Shown here piece by piece: positions 22,701 to 35,972 of a stretch of 64,000 nt of DNA. Source of the stretch: Lobosporangium transversale (lineage: Eukaryota; Mortierellomycota; Mortierellomycetes; Mortierellales; Mortierellaceae); NCBI RefSeq assembly GCF_002105155.1, contig NW_019029051.1, positions 62,001 through 126,000 of the forward strand, in the 5' to 3' direction. Every line of letters begins with the position of its first letter. Positions within the stretch are counted from its first letter, which is position 1. Below the pieces are notes generated by a model, which was not told the DNA's origin, ran no database searches, and worked only from the letters and a program-made list of their open reading frames with translations. Both the position numbers and the translations under genes were made by a program.

Positions 22701-25005
22701 AGAATCTCCTTGTCCTCACGCCCGCCTTTTCCATCACTTGCCATATTGGTAGATTTAGATAGGCCCAGGCTCCAGTCTTCCTTTAATTCCACTTTTTCAA
22801 AATGATTGGGCAGACACATGATGCAGCCAGCAACCTTCAATGCTGCCAAGTGCAAGTCTTCCAGTACTTGCTTTTGCTTCTCTGGGCTCATGTATCCTGT
22901 TGCCACACGGATCTGACCACTCATTGCCATCCGAATACCCACCACAAAATCAGGTACCATCATTCGTACACCCTCCAATTCACTTGTAAACAGTTCTGCA
23001 GAATGAGCTAGGATGGTCGGTAGAGATGTTTCACTACGAAGTCCATTCGAAAGAGCCTCATAAAATCGCTCCGTGTAGATACGAAGGAAAGGTCGAGCGG
23101 AGGGCTGTGGTTTGCTAAATATTCTGCAGAGAACGCCAAATGCTGATGCCTGTGCCTCATGGTAGCTATCGGCAGGATAATATGGGTTGAATGTTTGCCA
23201 CTGCAAATTATACGACCCCGTAGGGAAGTCGGGAGTAGGTAGTGAAGATACCTCAAAAAGCCAGGCACCAAACATGTGCATGATGGTATTTCCATCCGGG
23301 GCGGAAGATCTACTGGATATCGATGTCATCTTAGAGTTAGGGCTGTATGAATGATGGTGATTGGAGTGCGAGGGCGATGAGGATGAAAAGTGATCTGTTG
23401 GGGTCGACGGCATAGGAGGCGACCCAGGAATATTTGAGGCTTGGTTGATGGTGATCCCAACGAGCAAGAAAGTCTCTACCATCCTGCCGATACCGTTTAC
23501 GGCTTCTAAGCAATTGGCTGGCGAAAGTTTGGCGGGGCTCTTGAGCAGATAAATGATACGGTGCCAAGCGTAAAGAGCAAAATCTGCCTGCAGATCTAGT
23601 CCAATGTTGTAACCGTCCACAGCTAAATTGACGACATCCGTACCTTGTCCAGGACCATAGAGCAACCTTACGGCCCGCTGACACAATCCTAACGAGCTAG
23701 CCGCCCACTGATGGATGACAGGTGTTCTGTAAGTCCAGCCATTGAAGCATTGCTTGAGGATATCCCACATGTGAACTTGCCTGATACCTGATCTGAGCCA
23801 GAGCTCAAAAAGAACTCTAAGCAGGTGTCCACAAAGATCTTCACTCATCTTGGTCTGTTCTGGTATCATCTGTGACTTGTTGGGCTGTTCTCGAAGTAGA
23901 CTGTCTGTGATACCCAAAATGACCTTGAGAAGCACTTCCCACGTAGCTTCAGAAAATATATTTCCGAGTTGACGTCCTGCCATTGTTAATACAGTAAGTA
24001 CTTGTTTACATAGTTCAACATGTCGTTGTATTAGGCCTGGATTGAGAAGCTGAGGTGTTGTTGTGGAAGATTGGTATGGGGAGGAAGGGTACGTAGCATG
24101 CGTAGTGCCCGCAAGAGGTGCGGTTGGGTGACGATAATGTTGAGAATGCAGCTGAGTGGTGCTGGGCGATGGTGAAATTACAGACCGTACTTGAAACAAC
24201 AACGAGTAATGATGGAATATCGTCTACAGAAAAAACAAACAGGTTAGACTTGATTATTCTTACCCTAAAAATTGCAACTCACAGCGGCCGATTTTGTACC
24301 TGATAAAGCAATTGTTCATCCTCGGACCCAACTGCCTGTCGAAAGGCTAAAGGCCTCATATGCGGTTCAAAGAGCCATTGAGAATAGAGCCGTGTAGTCT
24401 CCTGAGCGATCGATAGTTCCTCGAGTGGCAGTGTGAAACCTTGACCCAGGACCTCCATGGCCCATTGCATATGAGCCATTGATGACAAGAGTGATAGGTC
24501 TGAGGTCACCAGCAAAGTTGAGGTGACCTCGGTGATGAGAGTTTTTTTGACATGAAGTGGAAAACGTGCTAGGACATTGGATACTTTCGAGCATAATCCC
24601 CCCCCCAAAAAAAAAAAAAAAAAAGAATAAAGAAAAAGGATGTCCGTTAGCCAGAGCACATTGTTCAAGTAGGACCTGTACAGGTGCTGTGAACCGTCAA
24701 CCCTCTTCCTAAAACAGCGTGTCCTGGGTTTATTGAAAGCACGTTTTGTACTCCTTTGATAATTGATACAATTGGGTGATACTGAATCTCCTTGTGGTCG
24801 GTTACTGAACTCTGAAAAACTCAGAGTCAAAGAATAAAAATAGATGGATGCAAGCATGTCCTGTAGATGGTGCATAATACCATGTCAATGCTAATGCTAA
24901 AGCCAATGCTATAGAATACATGAAGCAGCAATGGCCCCATGATAGCTTTGACATACCTGGATTATGCTCAAGCAGCCCAAGTTGGGCTATCCAGTCCAGA
25001 AACAT
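19727..25005 (-). CDS. Ral GTPase-activating protein beta-subunit homologue
   Basis: Non-catalytic large subunit of the RalGAP (tuberin-like) complex that controls Ral/Rheb-type GTPases. Nine exons: 25005-24957, 24804-24682, 24583-24300, 24223-22691, 22574-22344, 22233-22135, 22041-20786, 20699-20571, 20471-19727; 1482 aa, phases close, and the length fits the animal protein (about 1500). Conserved blocks: HMQWAMEVLGQGFTLPLEEL, EATWEVLLKVILGITDSLL, FELWLRSG, CRIFSKP, PVRYFLLDRRIILGC, GYLSLENR, FLNCLGWPIQVEAHSGYLGH, and the C-terminal PLADGMLVSRHALGSLVRNT with SEFYRAMF. The GAP-fold segment reads HDQVAIVWVEQRERM and lacks the catalytic asparagine thumb, as expected for a beta subunit. The first two exon borders rest on phase and splice consensus only. 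The interior holds a Ser-rich disordered stretch (around 23340-23420). Confidence 0.85.
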
Positions 25006-26026
25006 GACCCCAGCTCCGATTGCGTGCTAGTCTCGGTGAAGATGCTCCTTCCACGTAGTTAACGGTTACTAATGCGTCGGCTTGATTCAATCTCACACGC
25101 CTAGAAGCGCGCTAAATGGTATTGATATATGGAGGCAGTGAATAAATGTGTTGAGTTATTTTAAATGTTTTGTCTGTTGTGTGCAACTCTTCAGGATTGG
25201 TTCAGTTAAAGGGACGATTACGGCAGTTTGGAATGTTCAGATATTAAAAATAGGATAAGGAAAAAGAGTTTGATGGTGATGAGGGTAGGATGAGAAATGG
25301 CGCAACGTTAAATTAAGTCAAGAGAAAAGGTGTGTGAATGAATGTGTGCAAGTGTTTATGAGCAAGGTAATTCCAAAAAAAAAAAAAGAGGTGATGGCAG
25401 ATTGTCGAGTGTCCCAATGTCCATCTTCCCCCTTAATTATATTTCCAAGCACTTGACAAAGTATTTCCTGCATTTCTCGACTCATATCTGGTATGAGCTC
25501 TTCCACCATGAAAACTTTTTTTTAAGGAAGTTTACTGTTCACCATGTTATGGAGGACCTCTTCAGCAAACGTTTATCCACATTCTGAAGAGCTGTACATC
25601 CTTACGTTTTTTAGACGCGCAACATGGCCAACAATGAAGACAATTTTCAACATTTTTCTTCACACAAGAAAAAGGCTCATTTGATAATTAGCAACAAGAG
25701 TATCATTACTAATGAGCATACAATATGGGCTTTATGATGTAGTGTCCTTCTGTATCCTTTTCATATCCTGAGGCACCTATTTGTCCGGATAATAATAGTG
25801 CCTTTCGCACGCATCATTGTCTAGCAGGTGAAAAGGTTATTATGAAAATTATAACCGTAGAAAAGCGAGTTGTGAGCCACTTACCTCCAACCTCAGTGAG
25901 GAATGTCAGTGGAAATCTCCACTTGTTCATAAAAGCTTAAAGGTTTAAAAGTATATATATTTTTCTTGGCCGTTTTCATTTGTATGAGGACTCACCTACT
26001 TCAAGACAATCGTGTATTCTCTTAAA
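25006..26026. other. Intergenic, no confident gene
   Basis: Upstream of RalGAP-beta. A short minus-strand open stretch (25509-25400, starting MVEELIPDMSREMQEIL) has no recognised family. Otherwise AT-rich with no repeat seen. Confidence 0.4.
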
Positions 26027-26260
26027 ATGTCTCTCCCCACTCCATACACGTCTGTAGCAGGAAGTCCTTGTTCATTCCCTCTGTTCCCTCTAGAAGCACC
26101 AAAGGAGGTGAAAGTAATATCTAATGTCCTCCTAGACCCAGAAAATTTAAAACGTAGGATACTGGCGACTGGAAAGATCATATGGATTACATTGCCGCAG
26201 CATTTTAAACAAGAAAAAAATGGCAATTTTGACGAGAAAACCTCCCTAAATTGTATCTGA
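26027..26260 (+). pseudogene. Short ORF, possible KEOPS subunit Cgi121 fragment
   Basis: A 77-codon frame opening MSLPTPYTSVAGSPCSFPLF and continuing EVKVISNVLLDPENLKRRIL. The PLFP start followed by a strand and an LKRR-type helix faintly resembles the N-terminus of Cgi121/TPRKB of the KEOPS tRNA-modification complex, but the rest of that protein is absent. Most likely a relic or a chance frame; a first exon of an unrecognised gene cannot be excluded. Confidence 0.2.
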
Positions 26261-26635
26261 GGCTTGGAAGCTGCATGGCAGGGTGGCTTGCTTCATAAGC
26301 TTCTCTGAGTCCATTCACACAGTCGCGTTCAACTTCTTCGGTCTCTGCTTTCACTTTTTACATCATTTCTTGCCACTAATTCATGGACTCTCTTCCTTCC
26401 TCTCTCTCTCATCTTTGTCATCATCTCTTATATTCTCTGTTGACACATCTCGGCTTGATTCTTTAACAGTTATTATTCATTAACTGCTAATCATCAGTCT
26501 TATTAAATAGAGTTATCTTTCCCCCTCTTATTTTCTATTTACTCTGTTAACATCTCTATAGTGTCAGAGTAAAAAAAAAAAAAAAAAAGCGATACTGAAA
26601 AGGAAAAAAAAAAAAAAAAAAAAAAAAAGATAGCA
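26261..26635. promoter_or_regulatory. UBR1 upstream region
   Basis: CT-rich block at 26370-26440 and two long A runs (about 26571-26588 and 26605-26628) directly before the UBR1 ATG. No gene. Confidence 0.4.
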
Positions 26636-27178
26636 ATGTCGTCCATGGACTCTCCATTGCGCACTTACTTGCGTGACGCTGCTCGCAAGTTTGATTACAT
26701 GCTCACAGATGCTGCGCAACGAGAAATCAACTCAGAGCTCTATGCTGCTCTTTGGGACAACAATGACGAGTATCTCCACAACTATTTCCCTTACTTTGTT
26801 GAGGCAAGGCAGAACGGCGTCACGGTCCTAACTAACAATGGTGACGACGAATATTCCCCTTCTGCCCGTGGACAAGCTTGTGGCCACACGTTCAAAATGG
26901 GTGAAGGTGTTTTTCGCTGCAGGTAATATCCAAGCATCCCTTCCGAGATATAATATAATACACTTTTACACATTGGCTTTGTAATTCGTTGGTCTTGAGT
27001 GTGGTTGTCGTCAGAGTATTTCTTTCATAAGAGGACGCGTAACACATTTGTACATCATGTGCACCCATGTGCAGCTTGTATACACTCCACTCTTTATTCA
27101 ACCTCTTTTTGCACACAAGTAAACAAAACGTATTTTTTGAAGTTATGATTCTAACTGCTGCTTTCTCTCCCTCTCTCT

Positions 27179-27212
<34 letters not shown>

Positions 27213-30200
27213 TATTTCTCTTATTAGAACGTGTGCTCTTGATGAGACATGCGTCTTCTGTTTGCGTTGCTTTCACGGAACAAACCACGAGGGACATGAT
27301 ACGTCCTTTTCTGTTAATGCAGGGGGCGGTGGTTGCTGCGACTGTGGAGATTCGGAAGCATGGAAGGTTGATCTGGACTGCATTTATCACTCAGCAAAAA
27401 ATATCCCACCAGGTGAAAATGACCCCATGGATCTTGAATATCCGCCTGAGGTAGCGGCTTCTATCCGCAAAACCATTGCTACAGTTTTGGACTTTATCAT
27501 CGACACCATGACAACCTCACCTGAAAATATGAACGCCACACGTGCCAGTAAAGAACTAATCCAGCGTGATGCTGTAGAAGCCGGCAATATTGCAGGCGAA
27601 AGCACCGACCTGGAAACTATGGACTTTGCTTGTATTTTATGGAATGACGAAGATCATTCATTCACAGATGTCATCAATCGTGTTTCGGAGACGACCAATA
27701 TGTCTCAGGCATATGCTAGGAAGATCGCAGAGACTGTGGACACACAGGTATTTATTAGTGGTCTCTCAATCACAAAAAAATGTCAACGATGCACAGTCTA
27801 AACAACCAAGCCGTTTTGAGCTACATTGCCCAATATTAGCCACACTAACCAGTATTTATTGTAATGTTTCCTTGCCTCATTCAAAGGGACGTGCAATTGT
27901 CGAAATGTCGAGCGACATCCAGAGGCTTATGGATATTGCTAGCAGTTTAGCAGACATTAGTCTTGTCGTTAGTATCCGGTCAGCCAGAGAGACATTCAAG
28001 GAGCAGCTATGCGACGTTTGTATTTCCTTTTTAAAGTCGCTTGCATATGCCAAAGGAGGGGCGGTTTCGCAGAAGCAATCCTTGGCAATTCGCGAAATTA
28101 TCTGTGAAGAGCTCTGTAGTGAATGGCGTCGGAAACCATACAGAAATAGCACAGCGAGCCGGCAGGATAATGCTACAGACATAGATGATGACTTCATTGA
28201 CATTGTCGGTGTTAATCCTGAGGATGAGGCAAGAGCATCCATGACGCATGGCTTGGATATTAGTGGAGACATGGACACCACATCCTCGCACATTGGAGAA
28301 CCATCCAGTCGCTTGCCTTCTGCTCTCAGCCGAGACACTGATGCAGAGATGGCGCCAGCGGGTAGTGAAGACGATAGTCCTATGCAGGGGATAAGCTTCA
28401 ACAGTATGGATCAACAACATTCTGACCCTCTCGCCAGGAGTGCTCGAGCAGGTCCTCCCCGTCGCAAATTGCGGATAGACTGGCTTCTTTTGCTTGATCT
28501 TAAATTCTGGAAACTGCCACGTGCGAATCTCCGTGAAGTATACATCGGAACTTTGGTACTCAGTCCAAAATACAAAAAATTCATGGGTAGGACGCAGACA
28601 CTACAAAGGAGAAGAGAAACATCAAAGCTGCAGCATATTTCAATCATTTGCTCATATTGGCTGATACAATATATATTGGTTTCAACTAAATTTTAGCTGT
28701 GCGTTTCGCCTTCAATTATCTCAAGATTGCACATTCCTTCCTTGTTGTGGACCGTGAGCCTGAACTTTCCATTATCCTCTTCTCAGTTCAGCTCTTCACT
28801 GTCCCAACTATTGCAGAGATGCTGGCCCGAGAGCATAATTTTATCTATATCCTCTGCCAGATCCTAATTACATTTTTCCAAGGACCAAATTACACAGGTG
28901 GTCCTATTAACTGTAATTTGCCACCATTCGAGAATCGTCGTTATTTCCACATCTTCCATGATTTCCGCTACATCTTGGCTAACGATGCTGTGAAGCAGAT
29001 TGTCGCCAATCGTCCTGCTTATCAAGCTCAGATGATTGAATGTCTCAATATGTTCCAAGGAATGCATCCCAACACACGTTATTCAATCGATCATATTGAG
29101 TTCGAAGCTAACACATGGGTCAATGCGTTCAACGTGACATTGCAGTTGTACAAATGCTGTCGGCAGTTTTCAGATTGCTTCTCATCCAGTCCTGCTGTTC
29201 TAACCCAGGTTCTTGCCCGAACCGTGAAAAAGTTATATGAATGGTGTGATAAGCATGAAGAAGAGATGGCCGTAAACGAGGAGGCTCAGCAGCAGCAGCA
29301 GCAGCAATTACAAACTCATCATACACAAGACCCTACACCTGTGGACGTTGGTGGCATTCAAGCTGTGCAGCCATCCACACACCATGGCCCTATCGCTGGA
29401 GCTACGTCCACTTCTACTACATCTACATCCCCCCCAATTCGCCGCACACAAGTGCATCTTATCACCATGCCAACTACCCCACCTTTAACTTACGAGGTGA
29501 TTGAATATAAGGTATCTGCACAGCCTGTTGCATTCCACCATCCTTTGCATTGGTTTTTGGCGGATCTACTAGAGAATGTAGAATTTTTGGATGCAGAGGA
29601 ACTACAGAAGATTGGATACAACTCATTTCGCGACATGATGATTCAGTTTGTTGGAAATGAAGGTGATTCTGAAGAAAAATGCTTGTTCAAGTTAAGAGAG
29701 ATATTCGATTACCCACTTCGAGGTAAGAACTTTCGTTGACTCTATTTTCTGGGTATTTAGAGTTTATTTTAGTCCAAGCCTAATCAGTATTGTATAACTT
29801 TGAATAGTGTGTGTGTTGATGGCCCAGATCAAAGCCAACGTCTGGGTTCGTAATGGATTTGTCATTCGTACCCAAGCCCAATACTATCGCGAGGTTTCGC
29901 TCCGAGAGAACACATACGACTCTGATATCTTCTTACTACAAATTGCCATGGTCCTATTTGACCCGGAGCACTTCCTCGTGACAGCGCTTGATAGGTTCGA
30001 GCTCATGCAGTGGTTTTCAGGTCAACGAGAGCATAGTACATACGATCTGCTACAGATTGTCTTTATGGCTGAGGAACTGTTGACGCTTCTAATTGTTTGT
30101 GTCTCGGATCGTGTCAGTGCTGCGGGATTCAGCGTTGAGCAGGAAATAAGGCGTGAAATTGTTCATGGCCTCTGCTTGAAGCCCATTGCATACTCTGAGC

Positions 30201-33200
30201 TTACCAAGCGCATTCCGGAGCGTCTGACAGAGCACGTCAAGTTTGATGATATCCTTAAAGAACTTGCCAGCTATCGTGCGCCGGACGGAATTACAGATCA
30301 TGGACTGTACGAGTTGAAAGATCAGTTTTTTGACGAGGTGGACCCTTACTTTATTCATTTTTCGCGTAATAACAGCGAGGAAGCTGAAGAGATTCTGAAG
30401 AGCCGCATTATCAAGAAGAGTGGCAACAAGATTAAAGCCCCCCAGATCCTTCCAAAACTCTCGAAGATCGAGCGTGGACCGTTCCAGAACCTTGGCAACA
30501 TGATGCACACCAAAGCGATGACCCAGATCCTATTCTATACCTTCTGGAATGTCAAAGCCGAACCAAAGATCAAATCAGATACTATTATCGATCAGGCTGC
30601 GTATATGATGCAGATTGCTATCTTAGATCCTAACAATGATCATGCACGCAGCCTTGCTCAAGGTCATGGCGCCGAGTCATCTGGTCTCGGCATGGGAGGA
30701 TTTATGAGACACGCTACATTTGAAAAGTTCCCTGTTATCAATGGAAACGAAAGAGACAGACTCACATTGCTTTCAATTTTGATCAAACGTGCAGATGATC
30801 CAACCTATAAGAGCATTCATCCCAAACTGAACTTCGTGCTGAACAAATTTGAAGAGCTGGGGTCCATGGAAGCAAAGACCATTGTAGGCCAATGGAAGGC
30901 GTCTAAGGGTCTGTCTGAAAGTGAAGACTCCGGGATGAGCGAGATGGAGGAAGCAGAACGTAGGAAAAAGGCAAACTTGGAGCGTCAAGCAAAGATCATG
31001 GCTCAGTTTGCACAGCAACAGCAAACCTTCATGTCACAAAATGAAAACTTGTACGACTCGGACGACTCGGATGACGCAAAGTCTATGAACGAGGATGGGG
31101 AGAGCATTGAGCTTGGCGCTCAAAAGATTGCAGAGACTACGTGGCAGTACCCTACCGGCACTTGTATTGTGTGTACTGAGGAGATGACTCAATCTAGTGA
31201 ATATGGAATGCTTGCCTATGTCCAGCCCTCTCATGTCCTTCGCCACACACCGATGGAGGATCCACAGTTTTTGCTAGAGTCAGTCGTATCTCCATTGAGT
31301 CTGGATGTATCTGCCACATCAATCCGTCCTTTCGGAATTGCGTCCAACTTCGAAAAGCATGCCAACAACTTTAAAATGCCAGAAGTATCTAATTCCAATC
31401 CCTTGGATTTGGGCAAAAACAAGCAGACATCTACGACATCAGTTCCTCCACCATATAGACCTCAGAATGTTGCAAGAGGATTTCCCATTCCCTCCCATCG
31501 ACGCGGTCTATACACATCAAGTTGTGGACATCTCATGCATATCAGCTGCTTCGACACCTATGTCCGCTCCTTGCAGCAACGTCATGAAGCTCAGCATAAC
31601 CGGAATCATCCGGAAGATCCTTCCCAGCGTGAATACATGTGTCCGCTCTGCAAATCACTCGGCAATTTGCTGCTCCCGATCATTTGGAAGGGCAAGAAAC
31701 AAACATATCCTGGTGTATTGATTTCGTCCGACAATAGTACCTCGCAGGATTGGCTTAAGACTGGTGCAATCTCTGTTCTGACTCAGCTCTCAGCAGACGT
31801 ACAAGATGCGACAATCAAAGTTGAGGCAGAATCTTCTAATCGACATCAACGCTCTGGTGAACCCTCAGGCTTCAATGTTCGTCGGAGAGATAGTCGGACT
31901 CAAAGCGTAATGGGGATGGTACAAGGGTTTATTCGCGGATCCAATCTTCCTGGCGGATTTATGCGGAACAACCCAGGCACAGCGCCCATAGTCTTCCCAG
32001 CAGACATGGGCATGTATCCGCAGGGGGGCTACGCCGGTTTATCTTCCACAGTACTGGGTACACATGGCATTGATCCTAAGGAATTAGATCCCATCAAGAT
32101 CATGTACTTGAGACTAGCAGAAGTTTTCCAGATGAATCACAAGAATCTTTTGCGCCCAGAAGAGTTTTTGGCTTATAGTCAGAGTCCTAGTCAACTGGGT
32201 GAAGTCGATGTGATGTGGGAGGCATTTGCTTATACGATCTCATGTGTAGAGATCACCCAGCGCGGTGTCAATGCTGCCAATGGCACCTCTACTCTGATTG
32301 CAGGTATTCAGCAACAAACGCTGACATTACTCCGCATGATGGCCGACACGATTCTTTCCTATACATCCATGATGGTCAACCGACCTGAAAATCGACTTCG
32401 CTTGGCTCAACTCAGCTGGGAGCGTCTTGCAAAGATTCTGCAAGGTCATGCAGCGCTAGACCAAAAAGACACAGCATCGCTCCAGCTTGTGAAGCCTTTG
32501 CTGATGGAGGATCCCTTCTTTATCCTAACGGAGTTGGCATTACATTCTCTTCCAGGGGATGTCGAGCCGGGTCACCTCCTTGAAATATTATTGATGGCGG
32601 AGGTTGTCAAGACTGTTATTTCATTTGCTACGTCAGATGTTGATAAATTGATTGCTGCAGAACCCAGGATTTCCGCATATACAGAGCACACGCTTGCCCC
32701 GTTGAACCCTACTGACTCAGCAGCATGGAAGACGTTTATTTTAGCTACAATGAAAAGCCTTGAGATGCCAGAAGAGCAGATGAACAGTTTTCTGGACAAG
32801 ATGCCTGATCGCCTGTTTTTGAAGCTTTTGAAGACCTATGTACTTCCTTTCCTGCGAAAGAGCGCACTGCTATTCGATGCGCGCTATGGTGTCCTTTTCC
32901 CAGAAACGCAGCCTGCCATGTCAACAGCAGAACCCTTGGATGATGAATATTCACGTCTTGCGGCTCTTCTTCACCTACCTGAGCTCTTGCCCTTGTGCAC
33001 AAAATGGATTGAAGATGATTTATTAAAAAGTATTATGGATGCTTGGTGCCAGGATGCCGTCAAGCTGGCAGGAGCGCCATCTGGATCGCTTGGATCTGAG
33101 ACTGCCTCAGCTAAAGTTGGTGCTCAAGCAACGTCTTTATCGCTTACTTCTTCATCCTCTTCCTCTGCAGTGGCATCAACTTCATCAGCAGCAGCAGCAA

Positions 33201-33876
33201 CGAGAGCGTCCTATATCCACCTCTCAATTGGACTGAATCATCCAGCCATTTATGAGCTTGTTGGATTACCGCGGCGTCTAGATTCTCTGTTTGAGCAGAG
33301 TATCAAGTACGTCTGCCCCAAGTGTAACACTGTGCCGCACGATCCTGCGTTGTGTCTTTGCTGTGGAACCATCGTATGCAGTCAAAGCTTCTGTTGCTTA
33401 GAAGGCCTTGACAGTGAAGGCCGTGGTGAGTGTAACACTCATGCATCAACGTAAGTTCTTTATCCTTTTCTTTTTCTTTTTATTTTTATTTTTTTTTTAG
33501 TGCTACACATTTTCATAGTTCCTCATGCTGTGTTGTCATTGTCATGCACAATACTAACTGTCTACTGATCTTCTTTATTATGATTGTTAATTATTATACT
33601 GGAACTGTTAGTTGTACGGGGCCTGTTGGCATTTATCTGTTGATCAAAAAGTGTGTGATCTTATTGCTTCATGTGCGAAACGGATGTTTTCACCCAGCCC
33701 CATTCCTGGACGAACACGGAGAAGCAGATCTGGGTCTAAGGCGAGGGCGTCCCCAGTTCCTGAATCAAATGCGGTATGATGATCTTAGGAGACTTTGGCT
33801 GACCCATGGCATTCCGATCCATGTCGCGCGTAAGATTGAGCAGTCGTATGATATCGGAGGATGGCTTACATTGTAG
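26636..33876 (+). CDS. UBR1: UBR1-type E3 ubiquitin ligase (N-recognin)
   Basis: N-degron pathway ligase that recognises destabilising N-terminal residues and works with a Rad6-type E2. Exons 26636-26922, 27228-27747, 27887-28586, 28697-29722, 29808-33450 and 33612-33876 give 2146 aa with all phases closing (yeast Ubr1 is 1950). Domains in order: UBR box across exons 1-2 (ACGHTFKMGEGVFRC, then CVFCLRCFHGTNHEGHDTSF and GGCCDCGDSEAWK); helical scaffold; WHD-like region (REIVHGLCLKPIAYSEL); RING finger (CIVCTEEM, SSCGHLMHISCFD, YMCPLCKSLGN); and the C-terminal UBLC cap (CTGPVGIYLLIKKCVILLL, FLDEHGEADLGLRRGRPQFL, LWLTHGIP). A polyGln tract at ~29287-29310 and Ser/Ala-rich linkers are variable. 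The gene appears intact. Confidence 0.95.
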
Positions 33877-33955
33877 AAAAGATGGTAATATAAAAGATAA
33901 TATAAAGATATATAAAGATAATATAAATAAATTATAGGCGGATCAAAAGTCCTTT

Positions 33956-34654
33956 TTATTTTATTTTCTCGTTGTCACTGTCCTTCATGATATTATTTAA
34001 GAATGCTTTGATTGCTTCAAAGTAGCCAGGCTTCAAACAAGTGTCATTATGTGTTCCGTTCGGGAATTCTCGCCAGACAACTTCACCTGTAGTATCCAAA
34101 AGTCGATGCAACTCCATCATATGTGCTGGTGGAACAAGTTCATCTTTTTTCCCTGATAGGAATAAGACGGGTAACCGCGATATATACTGAATCATTTGCT
34201 CAGAGTTCCAGATTTGATGGCAAAGGAACGAAAGAGCGCTGATCATTGGCAAAACATGGGGAATAACTTTTGGCTGTCAAAGAAAGGAAAAAGATTATTT
34301 ATATGTGGACATATTTTGAAACATGAATGTAATCTGTGATTGATCTCTTACCAGGCTCAGGAAAGTGTTTTCAATGATCAGTCCTGAAAATTGATCTTGA
34401 TTCTTTGCAACAATGTCGATGGAGACGGCTCCTCCAATTGATTGTCCGTAAGCGATCAACTTTGTCTCTGATAGAACAGGATGCCCTTTGATATAATTCA
34501 ATGCAGTCTACAGAAAAAGAAGGTCAGTAAAGGAAGAAAGACAAGTATAACATTGATATGAAGCTGTATGTCTGTCTTTTTTTTTTTTTTTTTTACCTTG
34601 GCATCAATCTTAAGACCTTTTTCTGTGGGACTTCCTTCACTTAATCCATATCTG

Positions 34655-34687
<33 letters not shown>

Positions 34688-35268
34688 AAAGGCTGAATCC
34701 CAGAAAAAAAAAAAAAAAAAATCCAAATCATACCCACGATAGGAGAGCATGAAGACATTGCATCCAAACTGTCTGTAGAAAACATCCGCAATAGACAAAC
34801 GATGTCCCATATTTCCAGCATTGGCCTAAAAGTAACAGTAAAACCAAAAGGTTAGGATTCTTGGGCATAAGAATTAGATCAGTTCATTTCGAGGTGCTTT
34901 CTTACATGAAGAAATAGAATAGTCGGTCGTTTCCGTGCAACAAGATCGTCTGATTGTTTGATCAAGTATGCTTTTATCTTGACCTCATCTGATGTCACCA
35001 AAGTCAAATCTTCATATGGCAAACCATACTGTGATGGTTTTATAACCTATGTTTTAAAAGATGAATATTAGAAAAAGAAGGATTTAAAAAGCTCAATGAG
35101 AAATATTTTTATCGGGCATATTTTTACATGTGTCCTCGATCCTTCCGGAAAATTGGCAGGGTATATAATTTCGCATTGAAAATGATAGAGAAGTGCTCCT
35201 CCGCTGAGGATTGCAACTGCTGCCGCACCCAATGAGTAAGACAGGTACCAAGGAAGATAGGATGACAT
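33956..35268 (-). CDS. Alpha/beta hydrolase, BEM46/ABHD13 family
   Basis: Membrane-anchored serine hydrolase. Six exons 35268-35128, 35046-34906, 34825-34734, 34651-34597, 34507-34352, 34273-33956; 300 aa, phases close. N-terminal hydrophobic segment (LGAAAVAILSGGALLYHF, one membrane helix), then FLHANAGNMGHR (oxyanion region), SYRGYGLSEG, nucleophile elbow AYGQSIGGAVS, FLSGKKDELVPP with the acid, and FPNGTHNDT with the histidine. All three catalytic residues are present. In Neurospora and fission yeast BEM46 has been linked to polarity and to ER or plasma-membrane sites; the substrate is unknown. It is tail-to-tail with UBR1, about 80 bp apart. Confidence 0.9.
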
Positions 35269-35737
35269 TGTCTGACTTTGTTTCTGTCCTGAAGAGGAAA
35301 AAGGAATCCGAGGCTGGGAGAGAAAGGAAACACAGCAAACACACAAAAAAAAGAAAGAAAGAAATAATGGCTTTAGTGTAAAGAGTTGAGTGCAGTCTTT
35401 AATAAAACATGAAGCGATTGTTAGTTTTGAGAAGACATGAAATATGAAGATGAATGAATGAAAAGACAAATGAAAAGAATTGATGAGTAATTAGAAGAAA
35501 AGTGGAAACAGAAGCTTTTGAATCATTTTGCTGTGACACACACGCCACTTTTTTTTTTTTTTTTTTTTTTTTTTTCCTTGTCTGTCGCCTGTCTTTCGTC
35601 AAAGATTGGATTGTTTGTTTATATTACAGGTTAAATGCAATGGGAAATAAACATGCCTAAATTCAGCTACTCTGCTATCTTCCAATTCTATGCTTTATTC
35701 ATCCTTGGCCGGAAAGACTTTTCGCGCCCCTCCCTGT

Positions 35738-35931
35738 TTATTGTCCATAATTCACATAGTCTGGATTCTCGCACGCCTCGTACTCATTGATCAGATCCTG
35801 AACCACCTCCCTGGAGTCATCAAACTCCTCTAACCCATCTCTGAACAAAGATCCTTGACGATATGGCTCCAAGAATGCATTTCGTTTCCTTAACTTGTCA
35901 AATTGGTCGCATGTCCTTTGAAAAAGCTGCA

Positions 35932-35972
<41 letters not shown>

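Noticed and set aside
27590..27886. Upstream extension of the third UBR1 exon
   Set aside because: The overlapping frame of exon 2 carries the conserved UBR1 sequence up to the donor at 27747; the region to 27886 is intron.
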